Assembly: GCA_002838945.1 (NCBI GenBank)
Contig: PGXB01000005.1
Location: forward strand, 1-64,000
Origin: a candidate division Zixibacteria bacterium HGW-Zixibacteria-1
GTDB lineage: Bacteria > Zixibacteria > MSB-5A5 > GN15 > PGXB01
Reading direction: 5' to 3'
Length of the DNA stretch: 64,000 nt
A model generated the notes under the pieces. That model was not told the origin of the DNA. It saw only the letters and a program-made list of their open reading frames with translations, and made no database searches. A program made the position numbers and the translations under genes. Within the stretch, counting starts at the first letter, position 1; each line of letters opens with the position of its first letter. Positions 25,398 through 34,575 of this stretch are shown here, piece by piece.

Positions 25398-25913
25398 ATG
25401 ACTCATAAGCGTCATATCTTATATGTAATGCTTTTTGCGATATTATTGTTGTCAGCCGATTCCTTTGCCGGCGGAGAAACCGGGCAGATAGGCATCGGCC
25501 TGTCGGCAACCGATGTCACGCCGACCTTCACATTAAGTTTCTGGAGCAGCGACGTAATGAAGTTGGAGCCGTCATTTTCCTTCGCCAATTTATCGCCGGA
25601 TGAAGGCGACAGTTATACAAGATTTATGCCGGGTTTAGGCTTTTTTTACAGCATGAAGCCGGGTTCATCGATCCGGCCGTATATCGGCGCCCGGTTTATC
25701 ATGGACATGTCAACATTTGATGGTGAAACATATACTGATTATCTGATCGCCCCGACCTTTGGAGCCGAATATTTCTTTTCCGATAATTTCTCGGTAACGG
25801 GCGAATACCGGTTTCATTTCATAATTGCGGATAAACAGTATTCACGGAATCTCCCCGCCGGTTCGACCGCCATCGAAACGGCCGCGGTTCTGGGCGTCAA
25901 CTTTTATTTCTAA
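25398..25913 (+). CDS. Small outer-membrane beta-barrel protein
   Basis: 171 residues. Signal peptide of about 24 residues ending SFAG, followed by alternating amphipathic strands (TFTLSFWSSDVMKLEPSFSF, SIRPYIGARFIMDM, FSVTGEYRFHFII) and a C-terminal aromatic residue (VNFYF), the usual barrel-assembly signal. It resembles 8-strand OmpW/OmpX-like barrels; the specific role is unknown. GGAGG ribosome site. It starts a row of three small envelope genes. Confidence 0.75.
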   Translation: MTHKRHILYVMLFAILLLSADSFAGGETGQIGIGLSATDVTPTFTLSFWSSDVMKLEPSFSFANLSPDEGDSYTRFMPGLGFFYSMKPGSSIRPYIGARFIMDMSTFDGETYTDYLIAPTFGAEYFFSDNFSVTGEYRFHFIIADKQYSRNLPAGSTAIETAAVLGVNFYF

Positions 25914-25931
25914 ACCAGACAGGAGGCAGCC

Positions 25932-26489
25932 ATGAAAATGCTGCTGTTATTTGGCATATTCTCGATACTGATTATTGCAGGATGCTCGGATAAAGAGGGT
26001 GTTATCTTTGACCCGACCTATGTCAACGACGGCTTTAAAGGAATAACCTACACTGCGCCTGACGGAGCCATCCTCGGCCCGGTGGATTCTGACGATTGGA
26101 GAATGTTTAGCGGTTCGCCAACATTTGTCATTTTCAAGGAAAATATTAATGGGCAAGCCACTAATTCCGAAAAAGTTATTCCGGACAGCTTTGCGGCACA
26201 GCCGGCCTTTCCCAACCCGACCAATAGCGAAATCGTTCTTCAGCTATCGATCCCTTTGGCAGGTAAATGGCAAATTATTATCATTGACGATGATTATCGT
26301 TCAATTAAGACTTTTGAAGGAACTTCTGATGCCGGGATTGTTGAAGTGGTATGGGACGGCACTGACCAATCGGGTCGGAAGGTGATCGGCGATGTTTACC
26401 GCGTCGTATATGAGTTTGGCTCATGCTGGGGTTATGGCGATATCTGGCTTACCGACTTCCAGGTGACAGGACCCAGACAGCATAATTGA
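25932..26489 (+). CDS. Lipoprotein with FlgD-like Ig domain
   Basis: 185 residues, lipobox IIAGC with Cys18. The C-terminal half carries the FlgD Ig-like/type IX-type pattern: AAQPAFPNPTNSEIVLQLSIP, VVWDGTDQSGRKVIGDVYRV. Most proteins with this domain are secreted and have it at the extreme C-terminus; here it is in a lipoprotein and lies about 20 residues from the end. A GGAGG ribosome site precedes the ATG, 18 bp after the barrel gene stop, suggesting co-expression. Confidence 0.7.
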   Translation: MKMLLLFGIFSILIIAGCSDKEGVIFDPTYVNDGFKGITYTAPDGAILGPVDSDDWRMFSGSPTFVIFKENINGQATNSEKVIPDSFAAQPAFPNPTNSEIVLQLSIPLAGKWQIIIIDDDYRSIKTFEGTSDAGIVEVVWDGTDQSGRKVIGDVYRVVYEFGSCWGYGDIWLTDFQVTGPRQHN

Positions 26490-26529
26490 GTATAATAATT
26501 GCGATAACCTGTCTTTAAATGGGGAATGG

Positions 26530-27168
26530 ATGTTAAGAACTTGCCTTGTTTTATTACTATTTTCAGCTGTCATTATCGCCGGTTGCAGCGGTGATAATGG
26601 AACCAATCCTGCCAAAACCGTTATTATGCCGCTCAAGATAGGCAATATCTGGACCGGCAAATTATGGACGCTCGACGAGGGCACCAATACATACTACGAG
26701 CGGCAGGGCATTTATCGGGTCTCCGGCGAAAATAGTTATGACAATCAAACCTGGTTTGTTCTGGATAGGATCATTGACAACGACACTGCCAAAAGCATTT
26801 TTACCTTTCGTAATGAAACGGCCGGGTTATACGCCCTGTATGAAACCGACAGCATGACTGCGCTCAAAACCATGTGGGCCAAATATCCGGTCGCCGCCGG
26901 GTACCAGTTTCTTTCCGGATCGGACAACAGCGAAACGGTCACCGTAACCGCGATCGACACCGTCGTCTCGGTCCCCTACGGCGAATTTATTTGCAATGTC
27001 TATAAACGCGAATATCTCTCTACCAGCGGCCCTCGACAGGACATTTATTATCTCGGGACAAATATCGGTTTTATAAAAATAGAATTTTTCCAGACCAATA
27101 TTGATGATCTGCTATATATGAACCAAATGTGGGAGCTGGAAATATATCAGGGGAGCAAAACCCCTTAA
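26530..27168 (+). CDS. Hypothetical lipoprotein
   Basis: 212 residues, lipobox IIAGC with Cys19, then SGDNGTNP, a common opening of FCB-group lipoproteins. The mature part is beta-rich (NIWTGKLWTLDEGTNTYYER, GIYRVSGENSYDN). No known domain recognised. It starts 40 bp after the FlgD-like lipoprotein on the same strand. Confidence 0.65.
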   Translation: MLRTCLVLLLFSAVIIAGCSGDNGTNPAKTVIMPLKIGNIWTGKLWTLDEGTNTYYERQGIYRVSGENSYDNQTWFVLDRIIDNDTAKSIFTFRNETAGLYALYETDSMTALKTMWAKYPVAAGYQFLSGSDNSETVTVTAIDTVVSVPYGEFICNVYKREYLSTSGPRQDIYYLGTNIGFIKIEFFQTNIDDLLYMNQMWELEIYQGSKTP

Positions 27169-27192
27169 ATCTATTTTTTTTGAGGGAAAGAT

Positions 27193-27211
27193 ATTAAATC
27201 ATTGATTTAAT
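27193..27211. repeat. Perfect AT-rich inverted repeat upstream of the M48 protease
   Basis: ATTAAATC - ATT - GATTTAAT, 8-bp perfect arms, about 75 bp before the GTG start of the protease gene. Possible operator or RNA hairpin. Confidence 0.4.
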
Positions 27212-27283
27212 GATTACATCGTCTGATTTTATGGTTATTGTTATCGTATAAGAGTAGATATATTCCCCTAATAGGAGGGTAAG

Positions 27284-28102
27284 GTGAACAGAAAATTATC
27301 AAAATTTATTTCAATTTCCCTGATCGCAGTTTTAATGCTCATTGCCTGCGCCACGGTGCCGATTACCGGTCGCAAAACCATCAATCTGATTCCGGTTGCG
27401 ACCATCAATTCGCTCAGCTTTCAGCAGTATTCTGATTTTATTTCGACCAATAAGTTGAGCACAAATGCCGAGCAGACGGCAATGGTCAAGCGCGCCGGGC
27501 TGAGAATCCAGCATGCGGTCGAGCAGTATTTTGCGCAAAACAATATGTCACATCAACTTCAGGGTTATGAATGGGAATTCAACCTCGTTGAGGATTCCGC
27601 TGTCAACGCCTGGTGTATGCCGGGCGGCAAGGTGGTTGTTTATACGGGGATTCTTCCCATCACTAAGGATGAAAACGGCCTGGCGGTGGTGATGGGTCAT
27701 GAAATCGCTCATGCCGTAGCCAATCACGGAAATGAACGCATGAGCCAGGGGCTGATGGTTCAAATGGGCGGAATGGCTCTCGAAAAGGCGCTGGAGTCAA
27801 AACCGAGCGAAACCCGAAGTCTGGCCATGGCCGCCTTTGGTGTCGGGACCGCCGTCGGCGTCCTTCTCCCCTACAGCCGGCTTCATGAATCCGAGGCCGA
27901 CCATATGGGCCTTATCTTTATGGCTATGGCCGGTTATGATCCCAATACCGCCCCGACTTTCTGGGAAAGAATGGCGGCCGACAGCAAGGGCGCTCCGCCG
28001 GAAATTCTGAGTACGCATCCATCCGATGCCACCAGAATCGAAAATCTGAAAAAATATCTTCCCGAAGCCATGGAATACTATCGCAAGAGCAGAGGACAAT
28101 AA
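27284..28102 (+). CDS. M48-family metalloprotease lipoprotein
   Basis: 272-residue zinc protease attached to the envelope. Lipobox LIAC with Cys22. Catalytic HExxH at residues 139-143 (GHEIAHAVANHG) and the third zinc ligand in LHESEADHMG. The domain is of the LoiP/YcaL or Oma1-like periplasmic type, which degrades misfolded outer-membrane proteins. The start is GTG with a strong AGGAGGG ribosome site. A terminator follows at 28130-28156, so the gene is monocistronic. Confidence 0.93.
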   Translation: MNRKLSKFISISLIAVLMLIACATVPITGRKTINLIPVATINSLSFQQYSDFISTNKLSTNAEQTAMVKRAGLRIQHAVEQYFAQNNMSHQLQGYEWEFNLVEDSAVNAWCMPGGKVVVYTGILPITKDENGLAVVMGHEIAHAVANHGNERMSQGLMVQMGGMALEKALESKPSETRSLAMAAFGVGTAVGVLLPYSRLHESEADHMGLIFMAMAGYDPNTAPTFWERMAADSKGAPPEILSTHPSDATRIENLKKYLPEAMEYYRKSRGQ

Positions 28103-28129
28103 GAATCGCTGATTTATCACAAATTTGAA

Positions 28130-28156
28130 GGCGGCCCTCGACAGGCCGCCTTTTTT
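28130..28156 (+). terminator. Rho-independent terminator of the M48 gene
   Basis: GGCGGCC/GGCCGCC stem with a 7-nt loop followed by six T residues. Confidence 0.9.
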
Positions 28157-28216
28157 ATTTTATTGTATCTCGGAGCCTTATAAAATATTTTTTGTACAAA
28201 TATTCAGGAGGATTCT

Positions 28217-30244
28217 ATGAGAAGGCCGTTATTGCTATTTCTACTATTGGCAATTATCCCATTTATGTCCGCGAATAGCGAAAGAATCACTTTCGATGAC
28301 CTGTATTCATATCCACAAATCAGTGATCCACAGTATTCACCCGATGGAAAGTCGATCGCCTTCGTTATCAAGACGAACGACCTCGATTCCGGCACATCAA
28401 CCAATCAGATATGGATAATGAACAGCGACGGCTCGGACCTGAAACAGCTTATTGATCTGCCGGACGGGTCGAGCCATCCCCGCTGGTCGCCCGACGGCAA
28501 ATGTCTGGCCTTTATAGCAGACGATGATGAGGGAAGCCAATTATACTTAATGACGTATGGGGAATATACTACCCGGCGCGTGACCTCGCTCTGGGGCGAA
28601 GTGTCCGGAGCGGAGTGGTCGGGATCATCCGACAAAATCATCTTTTATTCGTCCGTTTACCGCGACTGCAACAGCGACAGTTGCAATCGAGCACGAAGTA
28701 ACGAGGATGAAAACAATCCGATCAGGGCCAGACTGTACGATCGACTGCTGTTCCGGCATTATGACAGTTGGGACGATGGCACGCAAAACCAGTTGTTTAT
28801 TTATGATATCGCAGGCGACTCTGCCTATCAACTAACCAACGGCGATTACGATGCCCCCACCAATATCCTGGGCGGTAATACCGACTATGCTTTCTCTCCC
28901 GACGGCCGCGACGTTTGCTTTGTGATGAATTGCGATTCGATCCCGGCGCTGAGTACCAATAATGATCTTTTCATTGTTCCCTCGGTCGGCGGCGAACCGG
29001 CTCCAATCACCGACAACAAGGGTCAGGACAACAACCCGGTTTATTCGCCCGATGGTAAGTACATCGCCTATCTGTCGCAGGCGCGTGCCGGATATGAATC
29101 GGACCAGGAAGAATTGATTTTATATGACCGAAAATCGGGTGAACGCATGAATCTGACCGCAAACTTCGACCGCTCGATCGGCAGTTTTATCTGGGGCCCG
29201 AAGTCCGATTTTATATACTTCCTGGCCATAGATCACGGCTATAACAAAGTCTGGCGGATAAATATTAAAACCACAAAGGTCGAATGCCTGCTGGATGATA
29301 TGGTCTATAAAGATTTGCGCATCCCCCCTGACGGGAAAACCTTAATCGTGGCCGGGACGCTTTCGGATCAGCCCTATGAGCTGTTCTCATATAATCTAAA
29401 GTCAAAAAAAAGGTCACGGCTTACTTCCTTCACCAAAGAATGGCGCAAGCGGCTTGATATGAATCGCGCCGAGCAATTCTGGTTCAACGGTTTCAACGGT
29501 GATTCGGTGCAGGGATTTATAATACTGCCCCCCGATTTCGATTCGACCCGGCAGTATCCGCTGGCCTTTCTGATACACGGCGGCCCCCAATGGTGCTGGC
29601 TGAATGATTTCAACTATTACGGCTGGAACACGCAACTGACGGCGGCGCAGGATTATGTCGTGGTGCAGATTAACCCTCACGGTTCTGTGGGATACGGCCT
29701 GGCATTCAAGGAATATGTATCCGGCAACTGGGGCAAGGGAGATTATGATGACCTGATGCTGGGAGTCGATTATGTCCTGAGAAGATTTCCCATTATCGAC
29801 TCCACCCGTATGGCGGCGCTGGGCCGCTCCTATGGCGGCTTTATGACCAACTGGATCAATGGCCACACCGACCGTTTCAAGTGCCTGATTACTATCGACG
29901 GCTCCTTCGACCAGATCAGCGGCTATTACTCGACCGAAGAACTATGGTTCCCGGAATGGGAATACAAAGGGACGCCGTACACCAACCGTGAAGAGTACAT
30001 CCGCTCCTCGCCATCGACCTATGCCGGAAATTTCAGGACGCCGGCCCTGATCATACACGGACAGAAAGATTACCGTATCGATGTCTCCGAAGCATTTCAG
30101 ATGTTCACCGCCCTGCAGCGCCGGGGGGTGCCTTCGCAGCTGTTATATTTCCCCGATGAGGGCCATGCCATAAGGAAATTAAAAAATCATCGGTATGTCT
30201 ATGAAAAGCAATTCGAATGGCTGGCAAGGTGGTTGAAAGAATAA
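28217..30244 (+). CDS. S9-family prolyl oligopeptidase / acylaminoacyl peptidase
   Basis: 675 residues with a signal peptide (ends about residue 20, SANS), so it is probably periplasmic or secreted. Residues about 30-400 form a beta-propeller built from WD40-like PD40 repeats (YSPDGKSIAFV, WSPDGKCLAFI, YSPDGKYIAYL). Residues about 420-675 are the alpha/beta-hydrolase domain with triad S538 (GRSYGGF), D618 (HGQKDYRID) and H650 (DEGHAIRK). It cleaves short peptides entering the propeller. AGGAGG ribosome site; terminator at 30267-30294. Full length, with all residues present. Confidence 0.94.
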   Translation: MRRPLLLFLLLAIIPFMSANSERITFDDLYSYPQISDPQYSPDGKSIAFVIKTNDLDSGTSTNQIWIMNSDGSDLKQLIDLPDGSSHPRWSPDGKCLAFIADDDEGSQLYLMTYGEYTTRRVTSLWGEVSGAEWSGSSDKIIFYSSVYRDCNSDSCNRARSNEDENNPIRARLYDRLLFRHYDSWDDGTQNQLFIYDIAGDSAYQLTNGDYDAPTNILGGNTDYAFSPDGRDVCFVMNCDSIPALSTNNDLFIVPSVGGEPAPITDNKGQDNNPVYSPDGKYIAYLSQARAGYESDQEELILYDRKSGERMNLTANFDRSIGSFIWGPKSDFIYFLAIDHGYNKVWRINIKTTKVECLLDDMVYKDLRIPPDGKTLIVAGTLSDQPYELFSYNLKSKKRSRLTSFTKEWRKRLDMNRAEQFWFNGFNGDSVQGFIILPPDFDSTRQYPLAFLIHGGPQWCWLNDFNYYGWNTQLTAAQDYVVVQINPHGSVGYGLAFKEYVSGNWGKGDYDDLMLGVDYVLRRFPIIDSTRMAALGRSYGGFMTNWINGHTDRFKCLITIDGSFDQISGYYSTEELWFPEWEYKGTPYTNREEYIRSSPSTYAGNFRTPALIIHGQKDYRIDVSEAFQMFTALQRRGVPSQLLYFPDEGHAIRKLKNHRYVYEKQFEWLARWLKE

Positions 30245-30266
30245 TTACGGCAACTGGCAATAAAAA

Positions 30267-30294
30267 AAGGCGGTTCGCCAATACGAACCGCCTT
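30267..30294. terminator. Bidirectional terminator between S9 peptidase and trpB2
   Basis: AAGGCGGTTCG/CGAACCGCCTT, 11-bp perfect stem with 6-nt loop, flanked by A- and T-rich runs; it serves two converging genes. Confidence 0.9.
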
Positions 30295-30300
30295 CGCTTT

Positions 30301-31653
30301 TTATATCTTCGGCAGACCCGCCTTGATATCCTTTATTTTTTCCTCGGGGAAATCGGAATCGATCATCCCTCCGGCCAGATAATTCTCATAAGCCGCCATA
30401 TCGAAGAAACCATGCCCGCTCAGAAGAAAGGCGATGGTCTTCTTCTCCCCGCTTTCGCGGCAACGGATGGCCTCGTCGATGGCCGCTTTGATCGCATGCG
30501 CTGTCTCCGGAGCCGGCAGAATGCCCTCGGTGCGGGCGAACAATAACGCCGCATCGAAAACTTCTTTCTGCCGATAGGCAACCGCCTCTATCAATTTGTG
30601 TTTGTGCAACAGGCACAGCAGCGGGGCATCACCATGGTAACGCAGACCGCCGGCATGAATCGGCGCCGGGACATAATTATGCCCGAGGGTGTACATCTTT
30701 ATCAGCGGCGTCAGACCGACGGTATCGCCGAAATCATAATCATAAATGCCCCTGGTCAGGGTCGGGCAGGCGGTCGGTTCCACCGCCACGAAACGAATAT
30801 TTTTCCCCGCTTTCTTATCCGGAAAAAACGGGAAGGTAAAGCCGGAGAAATTGCTCCCCCCGCCGACACACCCGATCAATACATCAGGGTAATCACCGGC
30901 CATTTCAAGCTGCTTTTTGGCTTCGAGTCCGGTTATAGTCTGATGCAGAAGGACATGATTCAGCACCGATCCCAAAGAATACTTGGTATCGTCATGCGTC
31001 GCGGCGTCTTCGACCGCCTCGCTTATGGCGATGCCCAGACTTCCGCTGGAATCAGGATGCTCGGCCAGAATTTTCCTGCCGGAGTTGGTCAGGTTGGTCG
31101 GGCTGGCGTGGACCTTTGCCCCCCAGCTTTCCATCAGGAGCCGCCGATACGGTTTCTGGTTGAAGCTGACCTTGACCATATAAACCATACACTCCATACC
31201 GAAAATGCTGCAAGCCAGCGACAGGGCGCTTCCCCACTGACCGGCGCCGGTCTCGGTGGCGAGTCTCTTGACACCTTCCATCTTGTTATAGTAGGCCTGC
31301 GGGATGGCGGTATTGGGTTTGTGGCTTCCGGCCGGGCTGACCGATTCATTCTTGAAGTATATTTTCGCCGGCGTATCGAGCGCCTTTTCGAGCCGATAGG
31401 CGCGATGCAATGGGGTCGGCCGCCACATACGGTAGGCATCCAGAACTTCCTCGGGGATATCGATCCAGGATTCCTGGCTGACCTCCTGCTTGATCAGTTC
31501 CATCGGGAATAACGGCGCCAGATCGCCCGGACCGATCGGCTGGTGGGTTTGCGGGTGAAGCGGCGGCGGTAATTGTTCGGGCAGATCGGGCTGGATATTG
31601 TACCAGGCCGTCGGCATTTCCTTATCCGATAAAATTATTCTGCTCCGGCTCAT
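30301..31653 (-). CDS. trpB2: TrpB2-type tryptophan synthase beta chain
   Basis: 450 residues, the longer TrpB2 form. It condenses indole with a serine derivative using PLP. The PLP lysine is K112 ([11 protein letters not shown]), the catalytic Glu is in [13 protein letters not shown], and the phosphate loop is [10 protein letters not shown]. The N-terminal extension ([20 protein letters not shown]) is diagnostic for TrpB2. No trpA adjoins it, as expected for TrpB2, which does not depend on TrpA. Published work shows that some TrpB2 enzymes prefer O-phosphoserine. The gene follows a ParB-like protein of the free-serine-kinase type by 33 bp, which suggests local supply of that substrate. Confidence 0.94.
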   Translation of the reverse strand: MSRSRIILSDKEMPTAWYNIQPDLPEQLPPPLHPQTHQPIGPGDLAPLFPMELIKQEVSQESWIDIPEEVLDAYRMWRPTPLHRAYRLEKALDTPAKIYFKNESVSPAGSHKPNTAIPQAYYNKMEGVKRLATETGAGQWGSALSLACSIFGMECMVYMVKVSFNQKPYRRLLMESWGAKVHASPTNLTNSGRKILAEHPDSSGSLGIAISEAVEDAATHDDTKYSLGSVLNHVLLHQTITGLEAKKQLEMAGDYPDVLIGCVGGGSNFSGFTFPFFPDKKAGKNIRFVAVEPTACPTLTRGIYDYDFGDTVGLTPLIKMYTLGHNYVPAPIHAGGLRYHGDAPLLCLLHKHKLIEAVAYRQKEVFDAALLFARTEGILPAPETAHAIKAAIDEAIRCRESGEKKTIAFLLSGHGFFDMAAYENYLAGGMIDSDFPEEKIKDIKAGLPKI

Positions 31654-31686
31654 TTAATCCTCCTTGCATATCTATAATTTCAATTA

Positions 31687-32562
31687 TCATTCATCGAACG
31701 CAAAAGTCGGTTCGCGGTAAAATCGAATTGATTTATCGCGGACCTTCTTCAGGATCATATCATCAAGCCACCGGTTTTTTTCATCCAGCGTCAGCCCCGA
31801 TTTCAGGAACTCGAGCGGAACATTCAAACCCAGCGCCCTCTTGGGAAGAAAGACACGGGTCACACCGGCCGGCAATTTCATCCCGGAATCGACCACCCGG
31901 GCAAAGTCGGTCTTGGCATAATTGGGAAACGAAATCAATGTCCTGAACTCAGGATAATGCTTTCTGAGATGATCGAGATTTATATAGCTGACCCTGTCGT
32001 AATATGAGGTCTGAATGTACAAATCTGCTATCTTGCGCAGTTGTTTCACCTGCTCCAGAATGTCACCGCCATTGTGAGCTACTGCCGACCACCCGTCGGA
32101 GAAAACCATCCGGCAGATAAAACCGTCTTCCCTTAACCCTTCTTCATTTAATTCATTGCCGGAGATGTCTTTTTCACTGATGGTTATTTCAATTCCGGGC
32201 ATCCGGCTGATATTCTTGAGAAAATACTCTTTGTCAAGCTTTTCGATGGCATGATGCCAGCACTGCAAGCTGAGAAGCGGGTCATCAAAATCAACTATCT
32301 GGACAAGCACATGCTTGAAATTGTGCTTCAACAGGGCTGTCACCCGGTTGGCGCCGTCAAGAATGACATACTTCTGCATGCCTTTCATTTTTGCGACAAT
32401 CGGTGGATTCTTAAGAATACCTTCGGTCCCCAGACGATTGACAAGATTGAGCAACCGGCCCGCATCGGGCTCTTCGTGAAAAATGGCTTTGTTGACCGGG
32501 ATGACCTTGAGAGTCGGCAACTCGCCTATTTTGAGATGATTATTCTGTTCTTTATTCGACAT
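31687..32562 (-). CDS. ParB-like protein, candidate free-serine kinase (SerK/SbnI type)
   Basis: 291 residues. The N-terminal 90 residues are ParB/sulfiredoxin-like: a HEE motif at 29-31, GILKNPPIV at 48-56 and the LDGANRVTALL nucleotide-binding motif at 68-78. The C-terminal 200 residues (KHYPEFRTLISFPNYAKTDF and following) resemble no DNA-binding domain I know and there is no parA. ParB-fold proteins of this layout include archaeal SerK and staphylococcal SbnI, which phosphorylate free L-serine. Its position just before trpB2 supports making O-phosphoserine for tryptophan synthesis; this is inference. It could also be a regulator. Confidence 0.6.
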   Translation of the reverse strand: MSNKEQNNHLKIGELPTLKVIPVNKAIFHEEPDAGRLLNLVNRLGTEGILKNPPIVAKMKGMQKYVILDGANRVTALLKHNFKHVLVQIVDFDDPLLSLQCWHHAIEKLDKEYFLKNISRMPGIEITISEKDISGNELNEEGLREDGFICRMVFSDGWSAVAHNGGDILEQVKQLRKIADLYIQTSYYDRVSYINLDHLRKHYPEFRTLISFPNYAKTDFARVVDSGMKLPAGVTRVFLPKRALGLNVPLEFLKSGLTLDEKNRWLDDMILKKVRDKSIRFYREPTFAFDE

Positions 32563-32583
32563 TACTTTTCATATACCGGTTCT

Positions 32584-32772
32584 TCAATAAATCTCAGTCA
32601 TCGCCGGCCAAAACTGCTCGGGGAATCCGGGGACTATCCCCATAAGCTGTTGCAGAATGGGACGATCCTTTAGGTAGGTATCGGAAATGTCAGCCCCGCA
32701 CTTAACCGCCTGAAAAACCACCGGCAGTTCGGAAGAAATAATCGTCCGATTTGCCTTTTCAATTATACGCAT
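32584..32772 (-). CDS. Small hypothetical protein upstream of the SerK-like gene
   Basis: 62 residues, starting MRIIEKANRTIISSEL. An AAGGA ribosome site lies 5 nt before the ATG. It ends 21 bp before the ParB-like gene on the same strand, so it probably opens the same operon. No recognised domain. Confidence 0.45.
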   Translation of the reverse strand: MRIIEKANRTIISSELPVVFQAVKCGADISDTYLKDRPILQQLMGIVPGFPEQFWPAMTEIY

Positions 32773-32806
32773 TCAGGTCCTTGAAACAGCAAATCGAGAT
32801 AGAAGA

Positions 32807-34501
32807 TCAGCTCGAGAATTTCAGGAAATAGATGAGGAGCGCCGCCAGTGTCACGGCAGCAATAACGGCTGAAATCAGCGCGGTTTTTTTGCGCGATTGT
32901 CCGCCTTCTTTCGTGGGCTGAGCCGCCCGGTGCGGCCTCTGGGAATCGGTCAGGAATTTCTGCAATTCATCCCAGTCAAAGAGAAATTCTTCAATCGACC
33001 GATAACGCTGCGTAGCCCGGATGGCCAGAAGTTTTTCCATTATTTTGCGCATCCCGTGAGGTATGATATTATCGGTCCGGCCAAGGAACAAGTGGCTGCT
33101 CCGGTCATAAATCGGGTTCTTCCCAAAGACGATCTGATGCAGCAGCACTCCCAGACTATATATATCGCCCTGCTTGCTGACCCGCTTTTCGGGCGGAGCA
33201 TACCAGTTTTTTTCCATCAGGTTATAATGCGGTGGAAAGCCGAAGTCCGAAACTTTGATATCTTCTTCGGTAGAGAATAATATATTCGACGGACGAATGT
33301 CGCCGTGAACAATGCCGTTTTTATGGGCGAAGTCGAGAGCGTCCGCCACGGCGATGATGATCTCCATCGCTTGTTCGAACGGATATGGCTTCACCATGCG
33401 ATCCGACAGCGACCCGCCGCGGGCATATTCCATGACGATCACAAGGCTCCGGCTGTCGCCTCCGGCGCCGAAAATATTAACGATACTTTTATGTTTCAAA
33501 CTGGACAGCAGTTTGGCCTCTTTCAATCCAGCCGAACTCTTACCGCTTCTTTTTATAATAAACAGTTCGTGCGATTCTTTGTTTTCCACCAGCATGGTTG
33601 AACTGTACTTGGTCTCTTTGAGGGTGTCAAGAAACTGCCCTTTGCCGATAAATGATTCCACGCCCATCTCAACATTCGCGACTGCAGCGACTGCCTGTGA
33701 TTCTTTTGAGAGGGCGTTGAGAATGGCGTCTTTCAGATCAACTGCTTTCTGGAACCGATCGTTGGGATCCTGGGCCAGGCATTTCTTTATGATGTCATCA
33801 TATACCGATGAAATAGTGGGATCGACCTCAGTCGGCAGCTTGAATCGGCCCAATGGCCTGAACCCGACCAGGATTTCATAGATCATGACGCCGACCGAAT
33901 AGATGTCCGAGGCAGGCGATACATTGGCCGCGGAAGTTTTTTGCTCGGGCGACATATATGCAATCGTCCCCATCACGATATCGGAACTGGTATTTTCCGA
34001 AGTCGGCTTTCCGGCAATATGTGCGATTCCGAAATCAGCCACGAGCGCATTGCCGTGCCGGTCGAGCAGGATATTGGCCGGTTTAATATCGCGGTGAATA
34101 ACACCATTTTTATGCGCATAATCCAAACCCTTAAGAACCATGACGATGATGGCCAGTTTTTGCCTGATATCATAGCGGTCCGAAGTTATAATGTCCTTAA
34201 ATGAGGTACCATCGACATGTTCCATGATAAAATAAAAGCGGCCGTCGGCCTCCCCCTTATCGATGACATGGACGATATTGGGATGATTCAGGCGGGCGAT
34301 GGTCGTTGATTCGAGATTAAAGCGATTGACGATATCGGGATCACTCATCAGATTCGAAAACAGGATTTTTACGGCAACATGGCGATCGAGGGAAATCTGG
34401 CGGGCCTTAAAGATTTCCGCAATGCCGCCCTGACCTATCTTAGAGATTATTTCATAATCCCTAATCTCCGGTGCTGTATAGTTTTTTGCTTCCTGCCGCA
34501 T
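32807..34501 (-). CDS. Serine/threonine protein kinase with tandem kinase domains
   Basis: About 564 residues. First kinase domain (about 17-280): Gly loop IGQGGIAEIF, VAVKIL, catalytic loop HRDIKPANILL, DFG. Second kinase domain (about 300-530): no clear Gly loop, Lys in LFIIKR, catalytic loop HGDIRPSNILF (Lys replaced by Arg), DFG present; probably weak or a pseudokinase. A transmembrane helix near the C-terminus (LISAVIAAVTLAALLIYFL) anchors it, with a very short tail outside. The longer frame begins at ATG 34531, but that codon and its GAGGAG site lie inside a strong hairpin, and the extra residues are merely the terminator tail; I prefer 34501. Confidence 0.85.
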   Translation of the reverse strand: MRQEAKNYTAPEIRDYEIISKIGQGGIAEIFKARQISLDRHVAVKILFSNLMSDPDIVNRFNLESTTIARLNHPNIVHVIDKGEADGRFYFIMEHVDGTSFKDIITSDRYDIRQKLAIIVMVLKGLDYAHKNGVIHRDIKPANILLDRHGNALVADFGIAHIAGKPTSENTSSDIVMGTIAYMSPEQKTSAANVSPASDIYSVGVMIYEILVGFRPLGRFKLPTEVDPTISSVYDDIIKKCLAQDPNDRFQKAVDLKDAILNALSKESQAVAAVANVEMGVESFIGKGQFLDTLKETKYSSTMLVENKESHELFIIKRSGKSSAGLKEAKLLSSLKHKSIVNIFGAGGDSRSLVIVMEYARGGSLSDRMVKPYPFEQAMEIIIAVADALDFAHKNGIVHGDIRPSNILFSTEEDIKVSDFGFPPHYNLMEKNWYAPPEKRVSKQGDIYSLGVLLHQIVFGKNPIYDRSSHLFLGRTDNIIPHGMRKIMEKLLAIRATQRYRSIEEFLFDWDELQKFLTDSQRPHRAAQPTKEGGQSRKKTALISAVIAAVTLAALLIYFLKFSS

Positions 34502-34516
34502 AAATTTAACAAAAAT

Positions 34517-34548
34517 AATGAGGGAGCCCATAAAGGGCTCTCCTCATT
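34517..34548 (-). terminator. Terminator/hairpin overlapping the kinase start
   Basis: AATGAGGGAGCCC pairs with GGGCTC-T-CCTCATT (one bulged base) around loop ATAAA. On the minus strand it is followed by a T-rich run. It ends the cohesin-like gene and also buries the first possible start codon of the kinase. Confidence 0.75.
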
Positions 34549-34575
34549 ATTAATCGGCAGGGAGGCAGTAAGAAT

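Noticed and set aside
30598-31512. 304-codon open frame on the plus strand
   Set aside because: Antisense to trpB2, whose motifs are complete; shadow frame.
31687-32562. Chromosome-partitioning ParB
   Set aside because: No parA, no helix-turn-helix centre and no parS-like sites nearby; motif layout fits the free-serine-kinase group better.
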